DNA of 64,000 bases from the NCBI GenBank assembly GCA_002104945.1, contig MCFH01000054.1:1-64000 (forward strand). The letters run 5' to 3'. The notes under the pieces were generated by a model, which saw only the letters and a list, made by a program, of their open reading frames with translations, did no database searches and was not told where the DNA came from. The stretch's first letter is position 1; the number at the start of each line of letters is the position of its first letter. The translations under genes were made by a program, and so were the position numbers. Below are positions 35,323 to 47,300 of the stretch, piece after piece. Source of the DNA: Piromyces finnis. Taxonomy: Eukaryota; Neocallimastigomycota; Neocallimastigomycetes; Neocallimastigales; Neocallimastigaceae.

Positions 35323-36192
35323 ATGGTTTCCCTTAGAAAAAGTATCAACGATAGAGCCAATAATTATAATCATAAATATTTAAATTGTTATCTAGAAACA
35401 ATATCAAGAACTATTAGCTTTTTTTTAATAGTAAGTTTTTTATTAAAGTATTAAAATTATTGATGTATCCCTCCTCTTCCCCATGTTAAAATAACTAATT
35501 TTGAAATCTTTATGAAAATATTTAGGTGATTGATATCTTAATGATAATATATGACCGTATAACCTATAATAACCATTTATTAATAGCCTCTCATATTTTA
35601 TCATGTATCCTCTTTTTTACTTCAACTTTTAAGGTAAAAGAAAAAAGATCAAAAAAAAAAAAGAAAAAAAAAAGCTTATTTTTATTAATATTATTGCATA
35701 TATATATATATTTTTTGTATAGCCCATGAAATATTCTGTATTACAATTCATTGTATTTTCCGTTGGTTTTCTATTATTTACCTTTTATAAAATTTCCATA
35801 GCCCTTGCTTTATTAGTCACAGATGCTTATGGTTCATTACTATTAAGTCTTTCACTTCATGGTTTTTTCGCAATTTTAGATGTAATTTGAATAACCTTTT
35901 TTTTTTATTAAAAAAAAATATTGCCAATAGAATCATTATAAAAATTTATAAAAAAATTTTTTTTTCAACTCCCAAAGTATTTCATGTCAACCTATATTAA
36001 TATTTTTATTTTATATATTAATATCATATTATATCATAGGCATATGCTATATATATTTCAATAATATATTACATAAGATTAAAAAATGCTATTTGTTGTG
36101 ATGAAACTTCGTTTGAAGACGAAATAGAAGAAGCTAATGTTCAATTAATCATTGATGATGATGATGTTAGTGAAGAAGAAGAAGAAGAATAA
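35323..36192 (+). CDS. Small multi-pass membrane protein with acidic tail (4 exons)
   Basis: Four exons, 35323-35430, 35526-35633, 35723-35881 and 36040-36192, are joined by introns with GTAAGT..TAG, GTAAAA..TAG and GTAATT..TAG borders, all in phase 0, giving 175 residues. The order is a basic N-terminus (MVSLRKSINDRANNYNHKYL), helix 1 (ISRTISFFLIVIDILMIIYD), helix 2 (LLIASHILSCILFFTSTF), helix 3 (VLQFIVFSVGFLLFTFYKIS), helix 4 (YGSLLLSLSLHGFFAILDAY) running into AYAIYISIIYYI, then a CC pair and an acidic tail DDDDVSEEEEEE. Short four-helix proteins of this kind are often endomembrane proteins, but I do not recognise the family. Consistent phases and splice motifs support it as real. Confidence 0.72.
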
Positions 36193-37532
36193 AAATAATC
36201 TGTATATATTGTTTATATACTTTTATACCATATTTCAAATTTATATCTATTGATAATTATAATATCTAATATCTTTTCAACAATGACTTTTTTCAACAAT
36301 GACTTTAAAGATTAAAACAATACATAATATACAATTTTCTTTTTAAAAAAAGGAAAAAGATAATTTTAATTCATTAAAAACGTTTTCAGTTTTAATCAGT
36401 AATTATTATTTTTTTTTTTTTTACAATTTTTTTTTATTAAAAAAAAAATTGAAATGATTTGTAACATTTTATAATATATATTGTAAATATTTCAATTCTT
36501 AATATAAATATACTTTTTGTATATTAAAAACAAAAATGAAAAAAAAAAAAGAAAGAAAGAAGGGGAAAAAATTGAACCAACAAGTAGTTCTTTTACACCT
36601 TTCCCCCCTTCCTTTTTTTTTTTTTTTTTATTTGATAGTAATTAATTAAAAAAAAAAAAAAAAGAAAAATTATTATTTTTTTAAAATATAAAATAATAAT
36701 GCATGCAAAGAAAAGAATAACTACATTTAAAAAAACAAAAAAAACAAAAATTAAAAAACAAAAAATTAAAAAACAAAAAATCAAAAAAAAAAAAAAAAAA
36801 AAAAAGAACAACTACATTAAGAAAAAAATACTGTAATCAATACAACAACTACATTTAAAAAAAAAAAAAAATAAATCAAAACAAAAAAATATATAAATGT
36901 AAATATATGCAATATATTTTTAAATATGTACATATATTATATATATTAAAAAAAACTTAAATAAACAAACAAAAAAAAAAAAAAAAAAAAGGTATAAAGT
37001 CACTTTTTAAATACCCCAAAAATACCTTTTATCGATAAAATAAAGTAAAAAAAAAAAAAAATACAAAGTAAAAAGAATTTTTATAAAAAAAATACAATAT
37101 ATATTTATAAAATAATAATCTAGATCATATATATTCCAATAAAGCTTAAGGAGGGTGATATTTTGTCTCTTTCCCTTAAAATGAATTGGTATAGGACATT
37201 AAAAATAAAAAATATATATATATACTTTTTAATATTAAACGACAATAACATGAATAATGGTTAAATGAGTATTCTTTATAAAAAAAAATCATCTTTTTGT
37301 ATAGTTCAGATGCCACAACAATAATGATAATTATAATAATGATAAGAATAATGATCATATTACTTTTAATTATAATCAATAATGATAAATTTAATAATAT
37401 AATTATAGTTATAATCATTATTCATATAATGTTGTGGTAAAAAATAACACCATTTTAAAAAGAAGAATATATATATTCTTTGATTTCTTTTAAAAAAAAT
37501 GTTATTATTAAAGATTTATCAGAAAGAAGAAG

Positions 37533-37570
<38 letters not shown>

Positions 37571-38084
37571 TATAAAGGATCAAGTTTAATAAATTATTTT
37601 TGTTAAAACTATAAAATTTTATATAAATAGATATATATATTTGTATATATATATTTTCTTTTCTTTTTCAATGATTAAAAAAAAAAAAAAAAAAGAAATA
37701 TATTAATATATTAATATATATATATATATATATATATATCTAATTCGTCAATAAACATTTATTAATAATAGAATTGAGTTTTTTTTTTTTTTTTCTAAAA
37801 AATAATGAAAATTGATGTGTTTCTTTTATTAATATTTACGAGTGTATAGATTTCCTATTTTTGATGAAAAAGATAGAGATTTAATAATTATATATTTTAT
37901 GATTAATTCAATAGATTAATTTGATTATGTTTTTTTCAACAATGGTATATAACATAAGCTTTCCATTTTATTATTTTGACGATTTATCTTGTAAAAATTT
38001 GAATAATTATTTTTATATTTATTAAGAAATACCGCCGGATAATAATAATTCTGTTGTTAAACCAATATTAATGATCATTATTTT
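36193..38084. other. AT-rich intergenic span
   Basis: Dense poly-A and AT runs, no gene. An A/T-rich block at 37313-37437 has CCACAAC / GTTGTGG ends and partly complementary AATGAT-rich arms. Confidence 0.6.
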
Positions 38085-41000
38085 TTATGGACAATCAATT
38101 AAATCTTTATATTCTTTTAATATTTGCTTAAATGGAATTTCATTTAATTGGTTTTTAATTTCAGAAGGTGGTTTTTTTGAAATATGTTCACTAAAGATAT
38201 TATTTGAAATATTATTACTACTACCACTACTACTATTAGTACTATTATCACTACATACAATAATACCAGGATAATTTAATTCTTCAATATTTAAATTTAT
38301 ATTTCCCATTGAGAAAATATATCCTGGATATTCAACCCCTTCGAAATATATCGTTTTCATTTCATATCCTTTAAATATGGTTTCTGTTTTTGTATGTATT
38401 TCATAATGGGAAGTATCTACCCATTCTTTTTGACCAATAACATGTCCAATTCTTCCTTTCCATTGATAATACCCACTTTTAATCCATTCTTTTGTTTCAA
38501 TAATTTGATCTTCATGAATAGGCTTTTCTAAATCAACCGTTTGGAATTCTTGTCTTTCTTTTACATAATTATTATAAATCATTCGACTAACAATCTCTAC
38601 TTCTCTTTCACCATAAATTAATCCATAGATATTTCTAATGAATTCTCCTTGGATTTTAATCTGCCCTTTACCAATTATTATTCCAAAGGTATTATCAAAT
38701 GTACAACTTTTAATAGTGATGTCTTTATGAATTGAAATAATAATACCACACTTTTCTAATTCTGATATATAAATGTCTTTATGAATTTCTCTCTTCTCAT
38801 TTTTAATAACTTTAGTTTCATTGTTAAAAGTGTTATATTCAATTGTTTCTGAAACATTTTTTTCAATTGTTCCACCTCCTCCATTCTTAAATGAACCATC
38901 AACTTCAACTATAATATTACCTCCAGATTGAATTCTTCCACTATTATTATCAAATGAGGTTGTTTTCATTATTGTTTCATCTTGTGTAGATATACTCTTT
39001 TCATTATAAAACTTTCTTGTTTCTAATTTGAATTTCTTTAAACTGACATTATACTTTCCTTCATAATTCAAAATATTTAAATAGAGATTTATATTATTCC
39101 AACATAGATCTGAATTAAACTTTACTATATCCTGGGATGATGCTATTGATAAATATCCATTTTTATCTATTATTTTTGGTTCAAATGTATTATTAATATA
39201 TATTATTTGATTTCCACTAATGAAAAAGTAAATTCCTTTATCGGCGACAAATTTTCCTAATGTACTAATCACTCCTTCAAATCTACCATTATATGGAACA
39301 CTTTCGGTTTGTTTATTTTCACTATATTTTATTTCAAATGTTTTACCAACAAGTATATGAATATGTTGGGTTGAACGAAATATTCCTTCATTTTTAAACT
39401 CCTTCATTACTGAAATATTACCACTGTAAATATTAATTGATGAATTCTTTGTTCCATAATAATTACTCAAAATATCTATGCATTCCTCTGGAGGTGTTTT
39501 TATATTAATGATTCCATCATTATATAAACCTATTTGGTTTTGATAAACATCTTTTAATCCTTTTCCTTTGATCATATCTTCTTCTGTAACATATCTTCCT
39601 TTTATACTTAATTTTCTAAATATACTAAATTCAGCATTATATCCATTAATAATAGATAACAATTCTAATATACATTCTCTACATTCTATCCTTCCTTCAT
39701 TGCAAATATTTGTAATATTTTGAACATTGACATTTTCATTTATAATGCATTCAGAACCCGAAGAAACTTGAAGATATCTTAAATTTTCTAAATTAACATT
39801 TGACATAATGCTTAATTTTGAATTATTATCTATAATAATTTCATTGACCTTAGGCAATGTTGAGCCTGAAAGTAAAACTAATTTGCAATTTAATGAAATT
39901 CTAGTTAGTTTTTCTGAAGTGATTTTCATTTCAATATTGCCTTGTAAATTATTGAGCTGATCCATTTTGTCACTTAATCTAACATCACCATTAATTTTAA
40001 GGAGGGCATTTTCCAAATTTTCTATTTTCTCTAATTTCGAAATGTCAGAATGGATTGTAGTGCTTCCTTCATTATAAATATGTTTTATACTTGAAACACA
40101 ACTATTTTCAATTATATTTAATTTTCCTGATTCTTTAACTGTTAATTTATCAAATACAATAATTCCTCCTTTAATTGTAACTTTAGATTTACAAACAATT
40201 TCTTCGGTAGATATTCCAAATGATTTATTATTTTGATAATTTTCTATTAGTGTTTCGTTTAAAAATTCTAATTTATTATCGTAATTTATAGGATTAGAAT
40301 TATCATGTATTTCTTCATTTTCAATGTCATCAATTTTAACATTTCCTTCAAATACTCCATGTTTCCCGTGAACAACACCTTTTAAAATACTCTCCTTTGC
40401 TTTAATTTCAGTACAATTTGCTATAATTTTCCCACCATTATGTTCAAACATTTTTCCTTGAATAATAATACTTCCTAAATTTCCATTAATGAATCCATTA
40501 TTCTCTGCCTTTTCTTTTATATTCAATTCAAATGATTCGGAAGTTGAAATGGTATTATTATTAAGGAAATATAAACATGTTGAAAAAATTAAATTATCTA
40601 ATTTAATATTACCATAATTAATGAAATTCGAACATGTTATGAAATTTAAATTTTTTAAATTAATATCACCATTATTATTAAATTTATTGGTTTCAAGAGA
40701 TAATTTATCGGCAAAATTAATACTTCCATCATCATCATTGTATATATATTCTATTTGATTCAATGATATACTATCTGATGTAAATTGAGTATCCCCATTA
40801 TTTAATATATAGCCATGATCTGAAATTAGATTTCCTGAAATTGTCAATTTTCCATTGTTTATAAGAAATGCTTTATTTAAAGTTAAATTATGGATAAATA
40901 AATTGTGCTTTTTATTATCAATAAATATACCGCTTACATTTTTTTCGCTTTCATTATTAATTGTTTCTTCAAAAATAAAATTACTCACATTACTTTGAAT

Positions 41001-41489
41001 TTCATTCCTTGTATCATAATTGACAAAAAATATTAAATTTGCTTTTATTTTCAATGTTTTTACATTGATTTTATTGTTAATGAAAAGATTACGACATTGT
41101 ATTTCTAAATAATCTAAATTATTAATTTCCTCATTAATAATAATATCACAATATTCAGTTATTAACATATTTCTGACTATCTCTGTATTATATATATGGA
41201 AGGTATTGCTTGTTTGGTCGCCAATATTAAATGTATTATTATCCAATTCAGCGTTTTTTAAGCTTTCATCAAATAAATTATTAATTTCATTATATTCAAT
41301 ATAACTAGTATGGGGAGAAAATTCAGACACGAAATAATCATTAACATCATAGTATATTTTATTAATAAGTTTTTTCAATTTTATGTGGACTCCATGTTTA
41401 GCACTATCAGTAGATTTATTCAATAGATTTTGTTCTTCAACGGATATAATATATCCTTTCATTTCATCTTTTTGACTTTCTTCTAACAT
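38085..41489 (-). CDS. Large repetitive probable beta-helix (hemagglutinin-like) protein
   Basis: 1134 residues in one exon. After about 100 residues without repeats, the rest consists of irregular 20-25-residue units alternating short beta-type strings with N/G turns, such as NNGKLTISGNLISDHGYIL, NNGDINLKNLNFITCSNFIN, NSGRIQSGGNIIVEVDGS and GTIEKNVS. This is the pattern of right-handed parallel beta-helices, and the C-terminal third resembles filamentous-hemagglutinin-type repeats of bacterial adhesins. No signal peptide or transmembrane segment is visible, so secretion is unproven. The composition is rich in I, N and E. Bacterial ancestry is possible. The last 430 codons are duplicated 4.1 kb away at 42181-43488. 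Confidence 0.7.
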   Translation of the reverse strand: MLEESQKDEMKGYIISVEEQNLLNKSTDSAKHGVHIKLKKLINKIYYDVNDYFVSEFSPHTSYIEYNEINNLFDESLKNAELDNNTFNIGDQTSNTFHIYNTEIVRNMLITEYCDIIINEEINNLDYLEIQCRNLFINNKINVKTLKIKANLIFFVNYDTRNEIQSNVSNFIFEETINNESEKNVSGIFIDNKKHNLFIHNLTLNKAFLINNGKLTISGNLISDHGYILNNGDTQFTSDSISLNQIEYIYNDDDGSINFADKLSLETNKFNNNGDINLKNLNFITCSNFINYGNIKLDNLIFSTCLYFLNNNTISTSESFELNIKEKAENNGFINGNLGSIIIQGKMFEHNGGKIIANCTEIKAKESILKGVVHGKHGVFEGNVKIDDIENEEIHDNSNPINYDNKLEFLNETLIENYQNNKSFGISTEEIVCKSKVTIKGGIIVFDKLTVKESGKLNIIENSCVSSIKHIYNEGSTTIHSDISKLEKIENLENALLKINGDVRLSDKMDQLNNLQGNIEMKITSEKLTRISLNCKLVLLSGSTLPKVNEIIIDNNSKLSIMSNVNLENLRYLQVSSGSECIINENVNVQNITNICNEGRIECRECILELLSIINGYNAEFSIFRKLSIKGRYVTEEDMIKGKGLKDVYQNQIGLYNDGIINIKTPPEECIDILSNYYGTKNSSINIYSGNISVMKEFKNEGIFRSTQHIHILVGKTFEIKYSENKQTESVPYNGRFEGVISTLGKFVADKGIYFFISGNQIIYINNTFEPKIIDKNGYLSIASSQDIVKFNSDLCWNNINLYLNILNYEGKYNVSLKKFKLETRKFYNEKSISTQDETIMKTTSFDNNSGRIQSGGNIIVEVDGSFKNGGGGTIEKNVSETIEYNTFNNETKVIKNEKREIHKDIYISELEKCGIIISIHKDITIKSCTFDNTFGIIIGKGQIKIQGEFIRNIYGLIYGEREVEIVSRMIYNNYVKERQEFQTVDLEKPIHEDQIIETKEWIKSGYYQWKGRIGHVIGQKEWVDTSHYEIHTKTETIFKGYEMKTIYFEGVEYPGYIFSMGNINLNIEELNYPGIIVCSDNSTNSSSGSSNNISNNIFSEHISKKPPSEIKNQLNEIPFKQILKEYKDLIDCP
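38092..39403. repeat. Tandem duplication, parent copy
   Basis: This is the parent block of the 1.3 kb duplication; its partner is 42181-43488 in the same orientation. Only a handful of substitutions and one 4-base indel are seen by eye. Confidence 0.92.
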
Positions 41490-41781
41490 TTTTTATCCTT
41501 ATATAAAAAATAAATAAATATTTAAATTTACTATTTATTAATCACAAATCCTTAAGAAATAATTTGATCAATACTAATTATTTGTTAGCATTAATTACTA
41601 GTATTAAAAATTAAAATTATATGTATATATAAAGATATTTTTTTATAGCTTTTAAGATTCAATAATAATAACCATTAACATATAGAAATATTTTAAACTT
41701 TTTTTTTAAAGAACTTTTCTTTAATATATTTTATATTTAATTTTCTATTATTTAAAATTTCTTTTTCTAAGAATGCTTCTA

Positions 41782-41813
<32 letters not shown>

Positions 41814-42180
41814 TTAAAAATTAAACTTTTATTAATAATTTTATTTTTATCTTGATATTGATATAATTAATATTATTAGATAAAATAGAGGTACATTCAT
41901 TCATTTATTTATTCAATGTTTTATAAAGTAATATAAACAATTTCCAAATATTAATCTACCACTACAATTACATATTATTATTAATAAAAGTATTATTCAA
42001 AGAGGAAGAATTAAAAAAATATTTATTAATAAAAAACATATATTAAAAATAAAAAAAAAAAAATATCAAAATTATTTGAGATTAAATTATTAAAATCATT
42101 TAGTTTCTTAGCGACTAAATTAAATGATTTTCATATTTCTTAACCTTTTTTTCTTTTCTCTTTTTTTTTTTTCTACATTT
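41490..42180. other. AT-rich spacer, likely promoter of the large repetitive protein
   Basis: A/T tracts including an A run near 41788-41812; no gene is seen. Confidence 0.55.
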
Positions 42181-43488
42181 CAATCAATTAAATCTTTATA
42201 TTATTTTAATATTTGCTTAAATGGAATTTCATTTAATTGGTTTTTAATTTCAGAAGGTGGTTTTTTTGAAATATGTTCACTAAAGATATTATTTGAAATA
42301 TTATTACTACTACCACTACTACTATTAGTACTATTATCACTACATACAATAATACCAGGATAATTTAATTCTTCAATATTTAAATTTATATTTCCCATTG
42401 AGAAAATATATCCTGGATATTCAACCCCTTCGAAATATATCGTTTTCATTTCATATCCTTTAAATATGGTTTCTGTTTTTGTATGTATTTCATAATGGGA
42501 AGTATCTACCCATTCTTTTTGACCAATAACATGTCCAATTCTTCCTTTCCATTGATAATACCCACTTTTAATCCATTCTTTTGTTTCAATAATTTGATCT
42601 TCATGAATAGGCTTTTCTAAATCAACCGTTTGGAATTCTTGTCTTTCTTTTACATAATTATTATAGAACATTCGACTAACAGTATCTACTTCTCTTTCAC
42701 CATAAATTAATCCATAGATATTTCTAATGAATTCTCCTTGGATTTTAATCTGCCCTTTACCAATTATTATTCCAAAGGTATTATCAAATGTACAACTTTT
42801 AATAGTGATGTCTTTATGAATTGAAATAATAATACCACACTTTTCTAATTCTGATATATAAATGTCTTTATGAATTTCTCTCTTCTCATTTTTAATAACT
42901 TTAGTTTCATTGTTAAAAGTGTTATATTCAATTGTTTCTGAAACATTTTTTTCAATTGTTCCACCTCCTCCATTCTTAAATGAACCATCAACTTCAACTA
43001 TAATATTACCTCCAGATTGAATTCTTCCACTATTATTATCAAATGAGGTTGTTTTCATTATTGTTTCATCTTGTGTAGATATACTCTTTTCATTATAAAA
43101 CTTTCTTGTTTCTAATTTGAATTTCTTTAAACTGACATTATACTTTCCTTCATAATTCAAAATATTTAAATAGAGATTTATATTATTCCAACATAGATCT
43201 GAATTAAACTTTACTATATCCTGGGATGATGCTATTGATAAATATCCATTTTTATCTATTATTTTTGGTTCAAATGTATTATTAATATATATTATTTGAT
43301 TTCCACTAATGAAAAAGTAAATTCCTTTATCGCAAATTTTCCTAATGTATTAATCACTCCTTCAAATCTACCATTATATGGAACACTTTCGGTTTGTTTA
43401 TTTTCACTATATTTTATTTCAAATGTTTTACCAACAAGTATATGAATATGTTGGGTTGAACGAAATATTCCTTCATTTTTAAACTCCT
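42181..43488 (-). pseudogene. Truncated duplicate of the repetitive protein gene
   Basis: Nearly identical to 38092-39403. Lesions relative to the parent: a GAA codon became TAA near 42201, cutting the last residues after FKQILK; four bases are lost near 43332 (TATCGGCGACAAA reads TATCGCAAA), shifting the frame; and homology stops abruptly at 43488, so the first 700 codons are absent. A 319-codon open stretch (42201-43160) remains without a plausible native start. It is a very young pseudogene, though the open stretch could still be transcribed. Confidence 0.9.
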
Positions 43489-44308
43489 CTGTTCACTTAT
43501 ATGGTTTTCCTATGTTTATATAGTATCTTGTTTTACTTGACTATAATAAAAGATTTTTTTAAATGTCCTTTCTCTAAAAATAAAAATAATTTGATGTATT
43601 GTTATATAAATCAGTATTCTTTAACCTAATATATATTCTATGAGGATCAATATATTTATAGTTATATAAATCAATCACAACAAATTTAGTTTATTGAAAA
43701 GCATATTACATTTCTAATTAATTGTCAATCTTAAAAAAATAAGTAAAAAATATAAATATCCAGTTTATTATATAATATTAATAATTTTTTAAAGTGAGAT
43801 TAACTTTATTCTTTTTTTCCAACAATTAATTATCCTTTTCAATCTACAATTGATTAAAATCATTATAAATTTAATTATTTAAATATACTACATATTTCAT
43901 TTATTGATATTTAATAAAAATGCATATAATTAACTTACAATTAATTAGGATTTTGATATATAATATTAATTAATGATTATTATATTATTATATTACTAAA
44001 AACTATTTGAAATATTACTTCTTTTTAACTTTTTTTTTTTATTTATAGTTTTAAATTTTTAATTTTAAAAATTAAATTTATTTCAAGGTTTTTTATTGAT
44101 GGAAATAATTTTGTACTACTAGTTTGTAATATAATAAAATGATACATATAAAATGAAATTTAATTTTTAAACTATATTATATACTTTTTAACATTAAAAA
44201 TATTTTTTTATGTAAAACATATAAAACAATAATTTATTTATATTTATATTTATGTATCCTTTATGTTTTTTTTTATAAATTTTTTTTCAAAAAATACTAA
44301 ATTACTAC
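43489..44308. other. AT-rich intergenic span
   Basis: No gene is seen. The duplication breakpoint is at 43488/43489. Confidence 0.6.
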
Positions 44309-47300
44309 TTAATCTAAATTTTTATTAGTTTTTCTGAGATTTACTGCCCATGGATTAACATTTGGAGTAGATTCAGGAGAAGTTGGTGTATTTTCTTTTT
44401 CAAATATTGCATTATTATTTGTTTTACGAAGTTTACTTGTTAAAATTTGACTCATCATATCAGTTGGTTCTTCCTTTGGAGGAGATGTTGGGCTTTCAGT
44501 ATTTGATACACTAACTCTCTTCTTTAACTTTGCATTTCGAATTTGTTCCATAAGATCACCGCCACCGCTTCCAGAAGATACAGGTGTTGCTGGTGTACTT
44601 GGTTCTTCTACTGGTGTTCTCTTTTTTAATTTAGCATTACGGATTTGTTCCATAAGGTCTCCACCACCAGTAGAAACTGGTGGAGGTGGTGGAGGTGGAT
44701 TAGCTGAGGTAGCATTATCTCTCTTCTTTAATTTAGCATTACGAATTTGATCCATGAGATCACCGCCTCCTCCACCAGTAGAAATTGGTGGTGGTGGAGG
44801 TGGTGGAGCACCACCTGTTTTCATAGGTGGAGGAGGAGGTGGACCACCCATTTTCATTGGAGGAGGAGGTGGTGGTGGTGGGCCTCCTGCACCTGACATT
44901 GGAGGTGGTGGAGGAGCACTAGTCTTCATTGGAGGAGGAGGTGGTGGTGGTGGGCCTCCTGCACCTGACATTGGAGGTGGTGGAGGAGCACTAGTCTTCA
45001 TTGGAGGAGGTGGTGGTGGTGGTGGGCCTCCTGCGCCTGACATTGGAGGTGGTGGAGGAGCACTAGTCTTCATTGGAGGAGGAGGTGGTGGTGGTGGGCC
45101 TCCTGCACCTGACATTGGAGGTGGTGGAGGAGCACTAGTCTTCATTGGAGGAGGAGGTGGTGGTGGTGGGCCTCCTGCACCTGACATTGGAGGTGGTGGA
45201 GGAGCATTCATTTTTCTTACTGGAGGTAGTGGTGCATTATCTTCTTCTTGAGTTTCAGTAACAATCCTGGAACGAGCTTTTTTAATTTGATCAAAGAGGG
45301 ACTCAGTAGGAGCTGCTCTTGATGACATGGCACTTTTAAGGGGTGGTGGTGGTGGTGGACCGCCAGCTGACATTGGTGGTGGTGGCGGAGGTGGACCACC
45401 AGCTGACATTGGTGGTGGTGGTGGTGGTGGTGGTGGTGGACCACCAGCTGATATTGAAGGAGGTGGACCACCAGCTGATATTGAAGGAGGTGGAGGGGGA
45501 GCATTCATTTTTCTTACTGGTGGTGGTGGAACAGTAGTAGGAGTATTAGAGGAAGAAGTTTCATCTTCATCAGATTGAGTGACAATCTTTGAACGAGCTT
45601 TTTTAATTTGGTCAAAGAGAGATTCAGTAGGAGCTGCTCTAGATGTAGCAGTACTCTTAAGAGGAGGTGGAGGTGGAGGAGCACCAGAAGACATTGGTGG
45701 TGGTGGTGGTGGTGGGCCGCCAGATGATGCTGGTGGAGGTGGAGGAGGTGGTGGAGGACCTCCAGCAGATTTTGGTGGTGGTGGTGGTGGTGATGAGTCT
45801 TTAGGTGATGTTGATGAAAGTGGTGGAGGTGGAGGTGGAGCAGGGTTTTTCTTTATTGTTGGAATAGGAAGTGGAGGAGCAGGATTAGTTTTCTTGATAG
45901 TTGATGATAAAGGTGTTGAATTATCATTTGAATTTTGTGATACTGGATTTGGTACCATTGAAATTACAGGAGGAGGAGGAGGAGCTCTTCTTGGAGGAGG
46001 ATTAGAATTCTGTAATAAATCTTCTGGTATAGGAATATCATCATCTACATTATTACTGATATATTCTGCTAATTTATCCAATTCTTCATCATCAATATTA
46101 CTACTTTCTTCTCTTTCTTTTTCTTTTAAGCATCTTGGTACTGAAGTAGGAAGTGTAGCAAAATCAATATTATGACTTGATTTTTTATTTAAGTCTACCT
46201 TTAAAGAATCTGGTCTTTGAGGTGTTTCAACAACCTTCTTTTCTTCTTCTTGTTTTGGTGGTTCCTCAATAATCTTTTCTTCCTCTGAGTTTTGTGATTC
46301 TTCATTAAGTTTTTCTTCTTGTTGTTGCTTTGGAAGTTCCTCAATAATCTTTTCATCTTCTTGCTTTGGAGATTCTTCAACAACCTTTTCTTTTTCTGGT
46401 TCTGTTGAGGTGATATCTACAACTACAGCCTCTTCTTTTTCTTCCTCCTGTTTTGTTTTATGTTCAGTATCAGCAACTGGAGAAATAATATCATCTAAAG
46501 CATCAAGATTTTTATTCATAATAGATTTATCTATAATATAATAATAAATAATATTTAAAATATTATAAAAAGACCGGGAAAAAAAAGAGGAAAAGGGGAA
46601 TATATAAAATAGCAATACATAATTAGCATATATGTATTATATAATATAAATTTATAATATATATATAATAATTATGTAATTATGTAATTATATTAATATA
46701 TAAAAAAAAAGGATAAAATAAAATAAAATAAAATTTACCTTTTTCACCAGAAGCTTCAATATTACGTACTTTTTTAGAAGCAATCAACTCTAAAGAAATG
46801 ATTATATAAAGTATTATATTATAAATATATATATATATATTTATTAATAATAAAAGTATGTATTCAAAAAAATTTCATATATATATATGTTATTAAATAA
46901 AATTAAGTAATTTTTCTTTTTTTCTTACTTTCAATCATAATATTAGAACTGGAATATAATTTAACATTACTGATATCAACTTCCTTTTTTTGAGGGAAAT
47001 TGAACATTAAATTAATTAATTGTTTTTCTTTTGCTTTAAGTAATTCATTTAATTCAATAATTTTCTTTTTTTTATATTTATTTATATATTTATGTATGTA
47101 TGTATATTATTATTTGAATTGAAAGAAAAAAATCATGTTATTGAAAAAACCAATATTCATAAAATATCATAATTTATGAAATAATAATGATATTGTTATT
47201 GTATATGATAATTTTTAGTAAATATAAAAAATATATATAAATATAATATAAAAAGAAAATGTATATTAATTTTAACAATTAAATAATAAGTAGTGAACTT

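Noticed and set aside
34419-35360. Several Phe/Ile/Leu-rich minus-strand frames (34419-34619, 34849-35082, 35163-35360)
   Set aside because: They consist of poly-A tracts read in reverse (poly-Phe) and lack start context or conserved residues; the last overlaps exon 1 of the spliced gene.
36593-37418. Phe- and Ile-rich minus-strand frames
   Set aside because: Homopolymer and AAT-repeat translations only.
44754-46175. Gly-rich + strand frames opposite the PH/WH2 gene
   Set aside because: They are the complement of the proline codons of the real minus-strand gene.
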